Assembly: GCF_013201075.1 (NCBI RefSeq)
Contig: NZ_CP053708.1
Span: forward strand, 1 to 64,000
DNA: 64,000 nucleotides
Direction of reading: 5' to 3'
Source: Lichenicola cladoniae
Lineage (GTDB): Bacteria; Pseudomonadota; Alphaproteobacteria; Acetobacterales; Acetobacteraceae
Shown: one piece after another, positions 56,233-64,000 of the stretch
Position numbering within the stretch: position 1 is the first letter of the stretch
Layout: every line of letters begins with the position of its first letter
The notes under the pieces: generated by a model
The model's database searches: none
What the model was told of the DNA's origin: nothing
What the model saw: the letters and a program-made list of their open reading frames with translations, nothing else
Translations under genes and position numbers: made by a program

Positions 56233-57159
56233 ATGATCGAGGCGATTGTGCTGGGTGCCGGAGCCGGCGGTGGCTTCCCGCAATGGAACTCCAATGCGCC
56301 TGGCTGCGTCCGGGCACGCGCCCGTGACCCGGCCGCCGCCGCCTGCACACAGGCTTCGATCGCGATCACCGCCGATCGCCTGCGCTGGTTCATACTCAAT
56401 GCGTCGCCCGACCTGCGCATCCAGATCGAGCGCACGCCGGCACTTCATCCAGTCGGCGGACTGCGCTCGACCCCGATCGCCGGCGTCATCCTGACCGGCG
56501 GCGAGGTCGATACCATCACCGGCCTGCTGTGCCTGCGCGAGGGCCAGCCGTTCCGGTTGCTGGCAACGGCCGAGGTGCTGTCCCGCCTCGACCAGAATCC
56601 GATTTTCGAGGTGTTATCGCGCGCCCTGGTGCCGCGGATCGCGCTGACGCCCGGCCATAAGCTCATGCTGATGGCGCCGCAGGATGGGCGATCGGGTCTC
56701 TGGGTGACCGGCTTTCCGGTGCCGGGCAAGGTGCCGCTCTATGCCGAGGCCGGGTCCGCGCGTCCGGCTGATGCATTGGTGGACGGAGAGACCTTCGGGC
56801 TCGAGATCAGCGACGGGGTGCGCCGGCTGGTATTCGTGCCGGGTTGCGCGGTGATGACGCCGGACCTCCGCTTGCGTCTCGACGGCGCCGACTGCGTGTT
56901 CTTCGACGCGACGCTGTGGCAGGACGACGAGATGATCCAGGCCGGGCTCGGGGTGAAAACCGGACGGCGCATGGGCCATATGTCCATCAGCGGAGCTGGC
57001 GGCGTGTTCGACAGTTTCCGCGGCCTGGCGATCGAGCGGAAGATCCTGATCCATATGAACAACTCGAATCCGGTGCTGCTGTCCGACTCTGCTGAGCGCC
57101 GGTCCGCCCACGACCACGGTTGGGATGTGGCGCATGACGGCATGGTCGTCAGTCTGTGA
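56233..57159 (+). CDS. pqqB: PQQ biosynthesis protein PqqB
   Basis: A 308-residue metallo-beta-lactamase-fold protein that acts between PqqE and PqqC (oxidation of the tyrosine precursor) in the pathway. Landmarks are VLGAGAGGGFPQWN and CRSR-like region at the start, then GLWVTGFPVPGKVPLY and HMNNSNPVLL. ATG 56233; the last bases overlap pqqC. Confidence 0.95.
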   Translation: MIEAIVLGAGAGGGFPQWNSNAPGCVRARARDPAAAACTQASIAITADRLRWFILNASPDLRIQIERTPALHPVGGLRSTPIAGVILTGGEVDTITGLLCLREGQPFRLLATAEVLSRLDQNPIFEVLSRALVPRIALTPGHKLMLMAPQDGRSGLWVTGFPVPGKVPLYAEAGSARPADALVDGETFGLEISDGVRRLVFVPGCAVMTPDLRLRLDGADCVFFDATLWQDDEMIQAGLGVKTGRRMGHMSISGAGGVFDSFRGLAIERKILIHMNNSNPVLLSDSAERRSAHDHGWDVAHDGMVVSL

Positions 57160-57884
57160 CTCCCGCGATGTCGCCGGACCAGCTCGAGGCGGCACTTCGA
57201 CAGATCGGCGCCGAGCGCTACCACAACCTGCATCCGTTCCACCGCGCCCTGCATGACGGACGGCTCGACCGGATCCAGGTTCAGGCCTGGGCGCTGAACC
57301 GCTACTATTACCAGAGTCGAATCCCGGCGAAGGACGCCACCCTGCTGGCGCGGCTGCCGACCCCGGAGCTGCGCCGCGAATGGCGGTTGCGGCTGATCGA
57401 CCACGATGGCGATGCGCCGGGAACCGGTGGCGTAACCCGCTGGCTGGCGCTGACCGACGGGCTCGGCCTCGACCGCGACCTGGTGGTGTCGCTGGATGCG
57501 CTGTTGCCGGCGACACGTTTCGCGGTTGATGCCTACGTGTCGTTCGTGCGCGAGCGGTCGATCCTGGAAGCCATTGCCTCGTCGCTGACCGAGCTGTTCT
57601 CGTCCAGCATCATCAGCGAGCGCGTGGCCGGCATGTTGCGCCACTATGACTTCGTGAGCCCCGAGACCCTGTCCTATTTCACCCCGCGCCTGCTCCAGGC
57701 ACCGCGGGATTCGGATTTCGCCCTGGCCTATGTCCGCGAGCATGCCCGCACGTCCGAGCAGCAGGCGGCGGTGCTGGACGCGTTGAGGTTCAAGTGCTCG
57801 GTGCTGTGGTCGATGCTGGATGCGCTCGAACATGCCTACGTCACGCCCGGCCATGTTCCCCCCGGCGCATTCCGGCCGACGTGA
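57156..57884 (+). CDS. pqqC: pyrroloquinoline-quinone synthase PqqC
   Basis: PqqC performs the last oxidative ring-closing step to PQQ. The 242-residue all-helical protein has the family blocks NLHPFHRALHDGRL and RYYYQSRIPAKDATLLAR and ends with CSVLWSMLDALEHAY. The start is GTG 57156, overlapping the pqqB stop by 4 bp; the ATG at 57168 is an alternative. Confidence 0.95.
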   Translation: MTPAMSPDQLEAALRQIGAERYHNLHPFHRALHDGRLDRIQVQAWALNRYYYQSRIPAKDATLLARLPTPELRREWRLRLIDHDGDAPGTGGVTRWLALTDGLGLDRDLVVSLDALLPATRFAVDAYVSFVRERSILEAIASSLTELFSSSIISERVAGMLRHYDFVSPETLSYFTPRLLQAPRDSDFALAYVREHARTSEQQAAVLDALRFKCSVLWSMLDALEHAYVTPGHVPPGAFRPT

Positions 57885-57888
57885 AGCG

Positions 57889-58158
57889 ATGAACGAGACC
57901 AGCATCCCGGTGTTCGTGCGCGGCACGCGCTTCCAGCAGGACAAGGTGCGTGACCAGTGGGTGGTACTGGCGCCGGAGAAGGCTTTCCTGCCCGACCCGA
58001 TCGCCGTCGAGATCCTGAAGCTGGTGGATGGCAGCCGCAGCATCGGCGACATCATCGACACGCTGACGGCACGGTTCGAGGCACCGCGCGCGACCATCGC
58101 CACCGACGTGATCGACCTGGCGATCGATCTGGCGCGCCGGCGGTTGCTGAAGGCATGA
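57889..58158 (+). CDS. pqqD: PqqA-binding chaperone PqqD
   Basis: PqqD binds PqqA and presents it to PqqE. The 89-residue protein has the winged-helix-like PqqD fold with VRDQWVVLAPEKAFLPDPIA and the ILKLVDGSRSIGDIIDTL segment. I use ATG 57889; the open frame upstream is not part of the family. It overlaps pqqE by 4 bp. Confidence 0.93.
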   Translation: MNETSIPVFVRGTRFQQDKVRDQWVVLAPEKAFLPDPIAVEILKLVDGSRSIGDIIDTLTARFEAPRATIATDVIDLAIDLARRRLLKA

Positions 58159-59252
58159 ACGCGTTCGCTGGCACGCCGCCGGCGCCTATGAGCCTGCTGG
58201 CGGAGCTCACCCATCGCTGCCCGCTGCAGTGCCCGTACTGTTCCAATCCGGTGGCACTCGATCGACGCGAGACCGAGCTGGAGACGTCGGAGTGGCTGCG
58301 CGTCCTGGATGAGGCAGCGGCGCTCGGGGTGCTGCAGGTGCATTTCTCCGGCGGCGAGCCGATGGCGCGCGCCGACCTTGCCGAGCTGGTGAGGCATGCC
58401 GCGGGGCTCGGGCTCTACACGAACCTGATCACTTCCGGCGTCATGATGGATGCGGTCTCGCTGGCGGCGCTGGTGGCGGCAGGCCTAGACCACGTGCAGC
58501 TCTCGTTCCAGGATGTCGATCCGGCCGGTGCGGAGCGTATCGGCGGATTGCGCGGCGGCCAGGCGCGCAAGCTCGAGGCAGCCCGGCTGATGGCGGCGGA
58601 CGGGATACCGCTCACCATCAATTTCGTCATCCACCGGCAGAACTGTGACCGGGTGACGGACATGATCGCGCTTGCCCACAAGCTCGGAGCCGCCCGGGTG
58701 GAGATCGCGCATGTGCAGTATCATGGCTGGGCGCAGGTCAATCGCGACGCATTGCTGCCGAATCGCGACCAGCTCGATGCCGCGACGCTGGCGGTGCAGC
58801 AGGCCCGGACGCTGTATGGCGATGCGCTGGCGATCGACTACGTGACCCCCGATTATCATGGCACGCGGCCGAAGCCCTGCATGGGCGGATGGGGGCAGCG
58901 CTTCCTCAACGTCACGCCGGCCGGAGAGGTGCTGCCGTGCCATGCGGCGCAGAGCATTCCCGGCATGGTGTTCCCGTCGGTCCGGCACGCAGGCCTGCGG
59001 GCGATCTGGGAGAGCGCGCCCGCCTTCCAGCGCTTCAGGGGCACAGACTGGATGTCTGAAACCTGCCGGTCCTGCGCCCTGAAGGAGGTTGATTGGGGCG
59101 GCTGCCGCTGCCAGGCCATGGCCCTGACCGGCGATCCATCGGCGACCGATCCGGTGTGCAGCCGGTCACCTGCACGCGAGGTGGTCGATCGTATCCTGGC
59201 CGGTGTCCCGGATCAGGCGCCCGAACTCGCGTATCGACGGTTCCTCAGCTGA
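58155..59252 (+). CDS. pqqE: radical SAM enzyme PqqE
   Basis: PqqE cross-links Glu and Tyr of PqqA. The 365-residue radical SAM protein has the iron-sulfur motif CPLQCPYC near residue 24, the FSGGEP block, and the C-terminal SPASM cysteines (CMGGWG..., CHA, then CRSCALKEVDWGGCRCQ). It begins inside the pqqD stop (ATGA) and completes the operon; no pqqF/G protease follows. Confidence 0.95.
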   Translation: MNAFAGTPPAPMSLLAELTHRCPLQCPYCSNPVALDRRETELETSEWLRVLDEAAALGVLQVHFSGGEPMARADLAELVRHAAGLGLYTNLITSGVMMDAVSLAALVAAGLDHVQLSFQDVDPAGAERIGGLRGGQARKLEAARLMAADGIPLTINFVIHRQNCDRVTDMIALAHKLGAARVEIAHVQYHGWAQVNRDALLPNRDQLDAATLAVQQARTLYGDALAIDYVTPDYHGTRPKPCMGGWGQRFLNVTPAGEVLPCHAAQSIPGMVFPSVRHAGLRAIWESAPAFQRFRGTDWMSETCRSCALKEVDWGGCRCQAMALTGDPSATDPVCSRSPAREVVDRILAGVPDQAPELAYRRFLS

Positions 59253-59321
59253 GAAGCCGGTACCTGGCACGCGCAGGGTAGCGTATCGGCTCGCCGCCCC
59301 GGCAGCCTCATCGACCATTGC

Positions 59322-59468
59322 TCAGATAATGCTGATCCAGTGCCGGTCCTCGTCCGTCAACCGCAGCTCCTCCTCGATTTCCGCATCGAGCCGGAAGATC
59401 AGCAGGGCGAACAACCCACCCAGCATCGCGACACCGCCGGTGATTGCGGCAACCATCCAGAACGACAT
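59322..59468 (-). CDS. 48-residue one-helix membrane protein
   Basis: A very short gene on the minus strand with a strong ribosome site (GGAGGA, 6 bases upstream). The 48-residue product has a hydrophobic helix (about residues 4-25: WMVAAITGGVAMLGGLFALL) and an acidic tail DAEIEEELRLTDEDRHWIS. I do not recognise it; similar small membrane proteins may exist next to pqq genes. It converges with pqqE, 69 bp away. Confidence 0.5.
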   Translation of the reverse strand: MSFWMVAAITGGVAMLGGLFALLIFRLDAEIEEELRLTDEDRHWISII

Positions 59469-59597
59469 CGTGCTTCCTCCGGTACAGAAGCGCCAAGGTA
59501 GGGGGAGATGTCCGGAACCGCTCGATCCATCGAGGCTCGTTGTGTTGCGAAGTGCCGCAACGACGTTACCGATCGATAGATCCGGCGATCAGGGGCC

Positions 59598-59891
59598 TCA
59601 GTAGCCAGCCGGGCCACCGAGCGAGGCAGCGCCGCCTGTCGAGCCTGAGAACCCGTTGATGCCGCCGGCTGGTGCGTTATCGCGGAAACCGGGCTCGTTG
59701 CCCTGCCCGCCGTCGCCATGCCGGCCACCATTGCCACGCAAGGCCTGATCGGATGATGCCGGAGCCGAACCACGGCTGGCGGGGGCCAGATCGAACGGGC
59801 TGCTCGGATGCGGCGGCGCCGGGGAGCAGGCCGCGACGAACCCGAGCGTGCAGAGCCCGAACAGGCTGCGGGCAATCGTTTTCGAGCTCAT
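59598..59891 (-). CDS. small lipoprotein, Gly/Ser/Ala-rich
   Basis: A 97-residue protein with a lipoprotein signal peptide: the lipobox LGFVAAC puts the modified cysteine at residue 22. The mature part is low-complexity, rich in Pro, Ser and Gly, with a GGRHGDGGQGN stretch. No known domain. It lies behind a second minus-strand gene, 30 bp away. Confidence 0.55.
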   Translation of the reverse strand: MSSKTIARSLFGLCTLGFVAACSPAPPHPSSPFDLAPASRGSAPASSDQALRGNGGRHGDGGQGNEPGFRDNAPAGGINGFSGSTGGAASLGGPAGY

Positions 59892-59921
59892 AGTTCGACT
59901 CCAGGACGCTGCGCCGGCCGC

Positions 59922-60209
59922 TTATTTCCAGCACTTGTGCTGCAGGTAGATAGCCGGATCAATGCCACCGATCAGCAGCGCATTCGGGCCGAACGTGTCG
60001 CCGCTCAAATCATCCCGGACGCCATTCACGCTGAAGGTGGCGCCGGGACGTCCGGTAAAGACCTGATCGGCGATTCGGGCGAAGTCGTCGCAGGCAGCGA
60101 CCACGCCATCGGGCTTCACACCGAGGACCGCAGGCTTGACCGCTGCTATGGGTGACCCTGTCCGCGCCACCAGGGCGAGTGTGAACAGACCCGTTTGAAA
60201 CCAGCTCAT
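59922..60209 (-). CDS. small hypothetical protein, probably exported
   Basis: A 95-residue protein; GAGGA lies 6 bases before the ATG at 60209. The start (SWFQTGLFTLALVARTG) could be a short signal peptide or a membrane anchor. It has two cysteines (near 40 and near the end, KCWK). I do not recognise the family. Confidence 0.4.
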   Translation of the reverse strand: MSWFQTGLFTLALVARTGSPIAAVKPAVLGVKPDGVVAACDDFARIADQVFTGRPGATFSVNGVRDDLSGDTFGPNALLIGGIDPAIYLQHKCWK

Positions 60210-60576
60210 ATATTCCTCTGCGCGATCCAGGTCGCGCGATGCGGCATAGCGAATGGTGCCTCCGCTGGAGGCCGTCATGAGCAGTCAACGATCGGGCTGT
60301 GGCACCAATTTGCAGTTTTGGACACGAAATGTATCTCGTGCCGAAAGCCGGTATCCGCTCGCCCCATCATACGCCGCTGCCGGCCCAAAGGGGTTAATAA
60401 TCGTTCAGCTGATCTCCGGAGCAACCTGCCCGGCGTGCCGTCGTTCATGCTGGGCAACGCCGCGGCGAGCTCCAATGCCGGGCTTGAACGAGACGTCGAG
60501 GCGTATTCCGGATCGGGCTGTAGCCGAAACCTAAATCGGCTAACATCGAGATGGGATTGAACCATAGGAGAGCCGG

Positions 60577-60723
60577 ATGAACAGGATAATGATCGCAGTC
60601 TTATTGCTGGGATCTACGCTGGCGATGTCGGGGTGCGACGTCACGGGTCACGCGAAGCCGATGGGCGCCAGTGCCGCTCAACCGGGGGTCCAACTCGGCT
60701 CGCCGGGTAACGGCGCTCCCTGA
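60577..60723 (+). CDS. 48-residue lipoprotein
   Basis: A short plus-strand gene with ribosome site AGGAG 7 bases upstream. The 48-residue product is a classic small lipoprotein: MNRIMIAVLLLGSTLAMSGC with the lipobox cysteine at residue 20, then a Gly/Pro/Ala-rich tail. Function unknown. Confidence 0.6.
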   Translation: MNRIMIAVLLLGSTLAMSGCDVTGHAKPMGASAAQPGVQLGSPGNGAP

Positions 60724-61060
60724 CCCCGTTGCAGGTCGTCTGTCGTATCAGATGAGACAAGGCGGGTCGGCGTTGCTGCGGAGGTTCGTCCAGGCTGGGA
60801 TCCTCCTCCGTCGCAGGCTGCCTGGGTGGTCCGGCTCGTGCGGGCGGCCGTCTCCGCGTCTTTGATCATCCATCGATGCCGCATCGTCCGACCATTGAAT
60901 CGGACGGTTGGCAACTCTTCATCCTTCGTTCAATCTCTGCAGTAGCATCAGCGCTTCGTAGATAAGTGGCGACTGGTTCGCGTGTCGGCGCACTCCTGAC
61001 GTCGCCAGAGTCTATCTGAGCGCGATGCATGAAGCGTCCGCAGAACCGGCGCCTGGAACC
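60724..61060. other. intergenic stretch without recognised gene
   Basis: 337 bp between the small lipoprotein and a convergent membrane protein. No clear gene, tRNA, insertion sequence or terminator can be supported. A short minus-strand frame with no features is not convincing. Confidence 0.3.
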
Positions 61061-61843
61061 TCAATCGTGAAGGCAATGAACGACGAGGTAATTGATCTTG
61101 TCTGCTACAGCAATAAAATCGGTCGGGCGCAGGGCAAGCGCACCCTCGAACGGATAATCGAGAAGCCGCGCAATCACCAGAATGCTGACAATGCTTCCGA
61201 CGAAGCAGGCCGACAGGGCTATGGACATACCCTTGTGCTCGATCGCCGAAAACGCGACGAACAGGCTCAGGATGCAGGTAATTCCGATGAGAACATCCCA
61301 CAAGGGAACTGGAATACCGTTCGTTGCCTGAAAGATACGTGTTTCCCGTTCCTCGTGAGCCTTGGACAGAAGCGACAGCATCTCGCTTTTCTTGCCGTCG
61401 TCCTGGGCGGAGCCGAGCGTCAGGTTCGCAGCTTCCGTGACCAGTGCCGTCAAGCGATCGTCGGTCGTATGGCTCTCCCTGCGCTGCTCGGCCATGACAG
61501 GCCATTCATGATCTATGACCGACTTCAGATAGGAGCGCTCGGATTCCAGGATTGTCCTGGCCTGCTCGTGCGGCAGCGTCGCGGCGATCATGGCGGCCCC
61601 GTGCATGGCACCGACTTCGAGGTCGATCGCCTGGGCCGCCGCATTGTATTCGTCCCATGCCTCGCTGAACACGAAAGCGAGCAGCACCGCGAACACGACG
61701 CCGAGCTGCAGGAAAACGACGGAACCGACATCGTGATGACGGCGGCGAAAAGCGGCAGGAACGTGGCGCTGGATTAGAACAGTGATGATCACGCTCAGGA
61801 TGGTGGCGACCATGATGACGGCAACGGAAGACGTGTAGCTCAT
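61061..61843 (-). CDS. DUF4239 membrane protein
   Basis: A 260-residue protein of the DUF4239 (bestrophin-like) family: N-terminal helix (about 8-25), a second helix with GSVVFLQLGVVFAVLLAFVFS, a soluble helical region (75-180) with LTALVTEAANL, and two C-terminal helices (about 185-205 and 212-230). Role not known; possibly a membrane channel-like protein. It is divergent from the OpgC-like gene, 273 bp away; that gap is AT-rich and holds no gene I can see. Confidence 0.75.
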   Translation of the reverse strand: MSYTSSVAVIMVATILSVIITVLIQRHVPAAFRRRHHDVGSVVFLQLGVVFAVLLAFVFSEAWDEYNAAAQAIDLEVGAMHGAAMIAATLPHEQARTILESERSYLKSVIDHEWPVMAEQRRESHTTDDRLTALVTEAANLTLGSAQDDGKKSEMLSLLSKAHEERETRIFQATNGIPVPLWDVLIGITCILSLFVAFSAIEHKGMSIALSACFVGSIVSILVIARLLDYPFEGALALRPTDFIAVADKINYLVVHCLHD

Positions 61844-62116
61844 CGATGACCGATCATCCTGGGTGCGATCCGAGGCTATAGTTGAACGTTCGACATCGTT
61901 AAGGATTGTCTTGTCGGCAGTCTATCAAGCGAACCGACGAATGGGATCCGGAAAGGCAATATCTTTCTTCAGACTGCCGGTATATTGGCCAAAGCGTGAA
62001 ACATCTAGACGATATTAGACTTTGTATCGAGTAAATAACGATAGAGGTCAAAAGGAGACTATCGCCGGGCAGTGCTCTTCGCGCATTGATGCCTCCGTTT
62101 AACGGATCAGAGATCG

Positions 62117-63328
62117 ATGACGAATATGGCCGGCCTTTCCCCTCAGTCGCAGAGGCTGCACGGCCTCGACGCGATGCGGCTGCTGCTGATGCTGCTCGGG
62201 ATCCCCTACCATGCCGCGCTGATCTACAACGTCGATCCGGGTTGGATCATCCACTCCAGAGATACGTCGTCGCTGCTGACCAACGTGTCGATCGTGCTGC
62301 ACAGCTTCCGGCTCGGGGCCTTCTTCATTCTCGCCGGCTTCTTCGCGTCGATCGTCGAGGTCCGGCAGGGTTCCGGCGTCTGGCTCAAGGCAAAGATGAT
62401 CCAACTGGGTGTTCCGCTGCTGGCCTGTGCGTTGCTCTTGACGCCGCCGCAAATCTTCATCGCCGCGCTGGCTACCCAGAATCAACCGATGCAGCACCTG
62501 CGCGAGGCGCTGGATGCGGTCCTGGTGGTGGCATCGCACCCGAGCAAGCTATGGGTGCTGCATCTGTGGTTCCTGATCGATCTGCTGCTGATCTGCGCGG
62601 CGTTCGGCTTGTGTGCCCGGGCGGTGGCCTCACGGCCGGTGGCACGCTGGCTGGACTCGGCGGAGCGTTTCGCCGTCCGCCACCCGTCAGCAACGCTGGC
62701 AGCACTCCTGTGCGTGTTCCTGGCCATGACGCTCGGCATCCAGCTGTTCCACATGGCGCTGCACGTCCATGAGGTCAGCTTGTTGTCCGGGCTGATCCAG
62801 GTCCAGTCCACGCTCTACTACGGTGCTTTCTTCTTGCTCGGCGTCGCCCTGCAGCGCCGGCGGGGTTTGCTGAACTGGTTCCAGAGCTTCAGCGCGGCCA
62901 ACCTGGTGGTTGCGATCGTCGCGCCGGTGCTGTGCGTCATGGCGGCGCGTAGTGCGTCGCATCTTGCGCAGACCAGCCTGATGTTCTTTCAGTCGATCAG
63001 CGCAATCTGCATTGCCCGGGTGCTGTTCTGGGCTGCCATGCGGTTCATGCAGCAGCCGAACCGTGGCATCAAGCGCGGCGCGGATGCCGCCTTCACCGTC
63101 TACCTGATCCATCACCCCATCGTCGCGGCACTTGGATTTCTCTGCCTGTGGATGCAGTTCCCTCCCTTGCTGGCGTGGAGCGGTATCGTCGTTCTCACGA
63201 CCATCCTGTCGCTCGGTTTCCACGACCTCGTGGTGACGCGCAGCAAAATCCTCGGCTTTCTGCTCAATGGCAGGTGGGCGGGGCGTGGCCTCGGTGCAGC
63301 TGTCGGTCGGGTCGTCGCCGTGGGGTAA
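62117..63328 (+). CDS. acyltransferase 3 / OpgC-like membrane protein
   Basis: A 403-residue protein with about ten helices of the acyltransferase-3 family, and a start (LHGLDAMRLLLMLLGIPYHAAL) that recalls the OpgC/MdoC succinyl-transferase branch. It probably acylates an envelope glycan or lipid; the acceptor cannot be told. The conserved histidine of the GIPYHA segment is present. It is followed by a 6-bp hairpin near 63330-63346 and a convergent gene. Confidence 0.8.
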   Translation: MTNMAGLSPQSQRLHGLDAMRLLLMLLGIPYHAALIYNVDPGWIIHSRDTSSLLTNVSIVLHSFRLGAFFILAGFFASIVEVRQGSGVWLKAKMIQLGVPLLACALLLTPPQIFIAALATQNQPMQHLREALDAVLVVASHPSKLWVLHLWFLIDLLLICAAFGLCARAVASRPVARWLDSAERFAVRHPSATLAALLCVFLAMTLGIQLFHMALHVHEVSLLSGLIQVQSTLYYGAFFLLGVALQRRRGLLNWFQSFSAANLVVAIVAPVLCVMAARSASHLAQTSLMFFQSISAICIARVLFWAAMRFMQQPNRGIKRGADAAFTVYLIHHPIVAALGFLCLWMQFPPLLAWSGIVVLTTILSLGFHDLVVTRSKILGFLLNGRWAGRGLGAAVGRVVAVG

Positions 63329-63379
63329 ACCCGGACAAACTCCGGGCCGGCAATTCGCGGCTTGAAACCCGGCGACGAT

Positions 63380-64000
63380 CTAGATGGGTGATGCCGGTCT
63401 GCGGCCGATGCGATCGGACCGGTCCATTGGTTGGCTTGCGAGTTTTGCGAGCAGGGTTTCGGCCCTGCGCTGGCTGAGGACTTTCCCGTTGGCGTCGTTG
63501 TCGCGGAGCCAGCCTTCGATGCGTGCGAGCGGGCTGCGCTTGGTCCAGGGCCGGCGCAGCAGTTCGGCCGTCAGCTGCGGCTGGTCGATGGGGACGTCGA
63601 TGCGGGTGCGGTTGCGTTCCAGCCAGTCGGCCTCGAAGCGGAGCGCCTGCGGGAACAGGGCGACCACCTGGTCCTCGTCGGTCGGGGTGGCGACGATCCT
63701 GGGGGTGCCGCCCAGGGCCGCGACCAGTGCTGCAGCAAGGTCGCGTCCGCGGCGGGCCAGGTGGCCGAGCTGGGTGGCGCGCGGGTTCATCTCGATCAGG
63801 TAGTAGAGCCCGGTCGCGGTCTCGATCATGAAGTCGAGGCCGAACAGGCCCGAGGCGCCGACCCGGCGGGCGACGATGGCGGCGGCGGCCTCCATCTCGG
63901 GGCAGTCCACCATCCTGACCACGGTGGCGGCGCCGATGCCGTTCTGCGCCCTGAGCACGTCGACGCTGAGTGTGTCCAGCAGGTGTCCGTCCCGGCAGGC
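63380..64000 (-). CDS. ATP-grasp family protein (C-terminal part, cut by the right edge)
   Basis: The minus-strand frame enters from beyond 64000 and ends at 63380, so only the last 206 residues are seen. The part contains an ATP-grasp (carbamoyl-phosphate-synthase/biotin-carboxylase-like) end: GLFGLDFMIETATGLYYLIEMNPRATQLGHL. Such enzymes join carboxylic acids to amines or similar groups. The substrate is not known; the C-terminal tail (about 100 residues) has no feature I recognise. Confidence 0.75.
   Translation of the reverse strand, partial: ACRDGHLLDTLSVDVLRAQNGIGAATVVRMVDCPEMEAAAAIVARRVGASGLFGLDFMIETATGLYYLIEMNPRATQLGHLARRGRDLAAALVAALGGTPRIVATPTDEDQVVALFPQALRFEADWLERNRTRIDVPIDQPQLTAELLRRPWTKRSPLARIEGWLRDNDANGKVLSQRRAETLLAKLASQPMDRSDRIGRRPASPI

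Noticed and set aside
60678-60914. 78-codon minus-strand frame after the 48-residue lipoprotein
   Set aside because: No ribosome site, no hydrophobic or conserved-looking segment, and it runs into the lipoprotein gene on the other strand.
63330-63346. Hairpin after the OpgC-like gene as an intrinsic terminator
   Set aside because: The stem is only 6 bp and no T-run follows; mentioned with the gene but not listed as a terminator.

Overview
The window looks like a chromosomal segment from a high-GC alphaproteobacterium, most probably of the Acetobacteraceae. The pointers are a complete pqqABCDE operon, a full squalene/hopene (hpn-shc) operon, a ChvG/ChvI-type two-component system, and the grpE-dnaK-dnaJ-dapB-metK-trmB block. 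This assignment is an inference from gene content; there is no rRNA or other marker here. I saw no tRNA, rRNA, CRISPR array or intact insertion sequence.

Layout. 0.5-4.3 kb: methylcitrate (propionate) genes prpD-prpC-prpB on the minus strand. 4.4-8.6 kb: an AI-2E-family permease, a DUF3311 plus sodium:solute symporter pair in which the symporter is frameshifted, and a P1-family (DmpA) peptidase. 8.6-11.2 kb: chvI-chvG. 11.3-18.9 kb: plus-strand housekeeping (grpE, dnaK, dnaJ, dapB, metK, trmB, a small ABM-like protein). 18.9-25 kb: a solitary lpxD-like gene, a second AI-2E permease with a long C-terminal domain, an AIM24 protein, an intact DUF3311/symporter pair, and a YgiN-like monooxygenase. 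25.2-25.95 kb: a decayed short-chain dehydrogenase. 26.0-29.0 kb: two AT-rich glycosyltransferase genes and an AT-rich spacer, a probable acquired patch.

29.0-40.8 kb is the hopanoid region. Transcribed leftwards are hpnA-hpnB-hpnC-hpnD-hpnE-shc-hpnG, followed 30 bp later by an 859-residue double-domain glycosyltransferase; hpnL is divergent. HpnC/D/E make squalene from farnesyl diphosphate, Shc cyclises it, and HpnA/B/G act on side-chain or associated steps.

41.3-53.2 kb is the most interesting part: two divergent operons that look like one catabolic locus. Leftwards run a ribose-type ABC importer (binding protein, double ATPase, permease), an FGGY kinase and two short-chain dehydrogenases. 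Rightwards run a cupin-type phosphoglucose isomerase, a KDPG/KHG-type aldolase, a shikimate-dehydrogenase-like protein, a D-2-hydroxyacid dehydrogenase, a UlaG-like metallo-beta-lactamase-fold hydrolase and an RpiR-family regulator. A HexR-like inverted repeat lies in the shared promoter region. I cannot match this enzyme set to a pathway I know, and the substrate is unknown.

53.5-64 kb: a small membrane protein, tyrC, a GNAT acetyltransferase, pqqABCDE with a hairpin after pqqA, several very small membrane or lipoprotein genes, a DUF4239 protein, an OpgC/acyltransferase-3 protein, and the end of an ATP-grasp gene that runs off the right edge.
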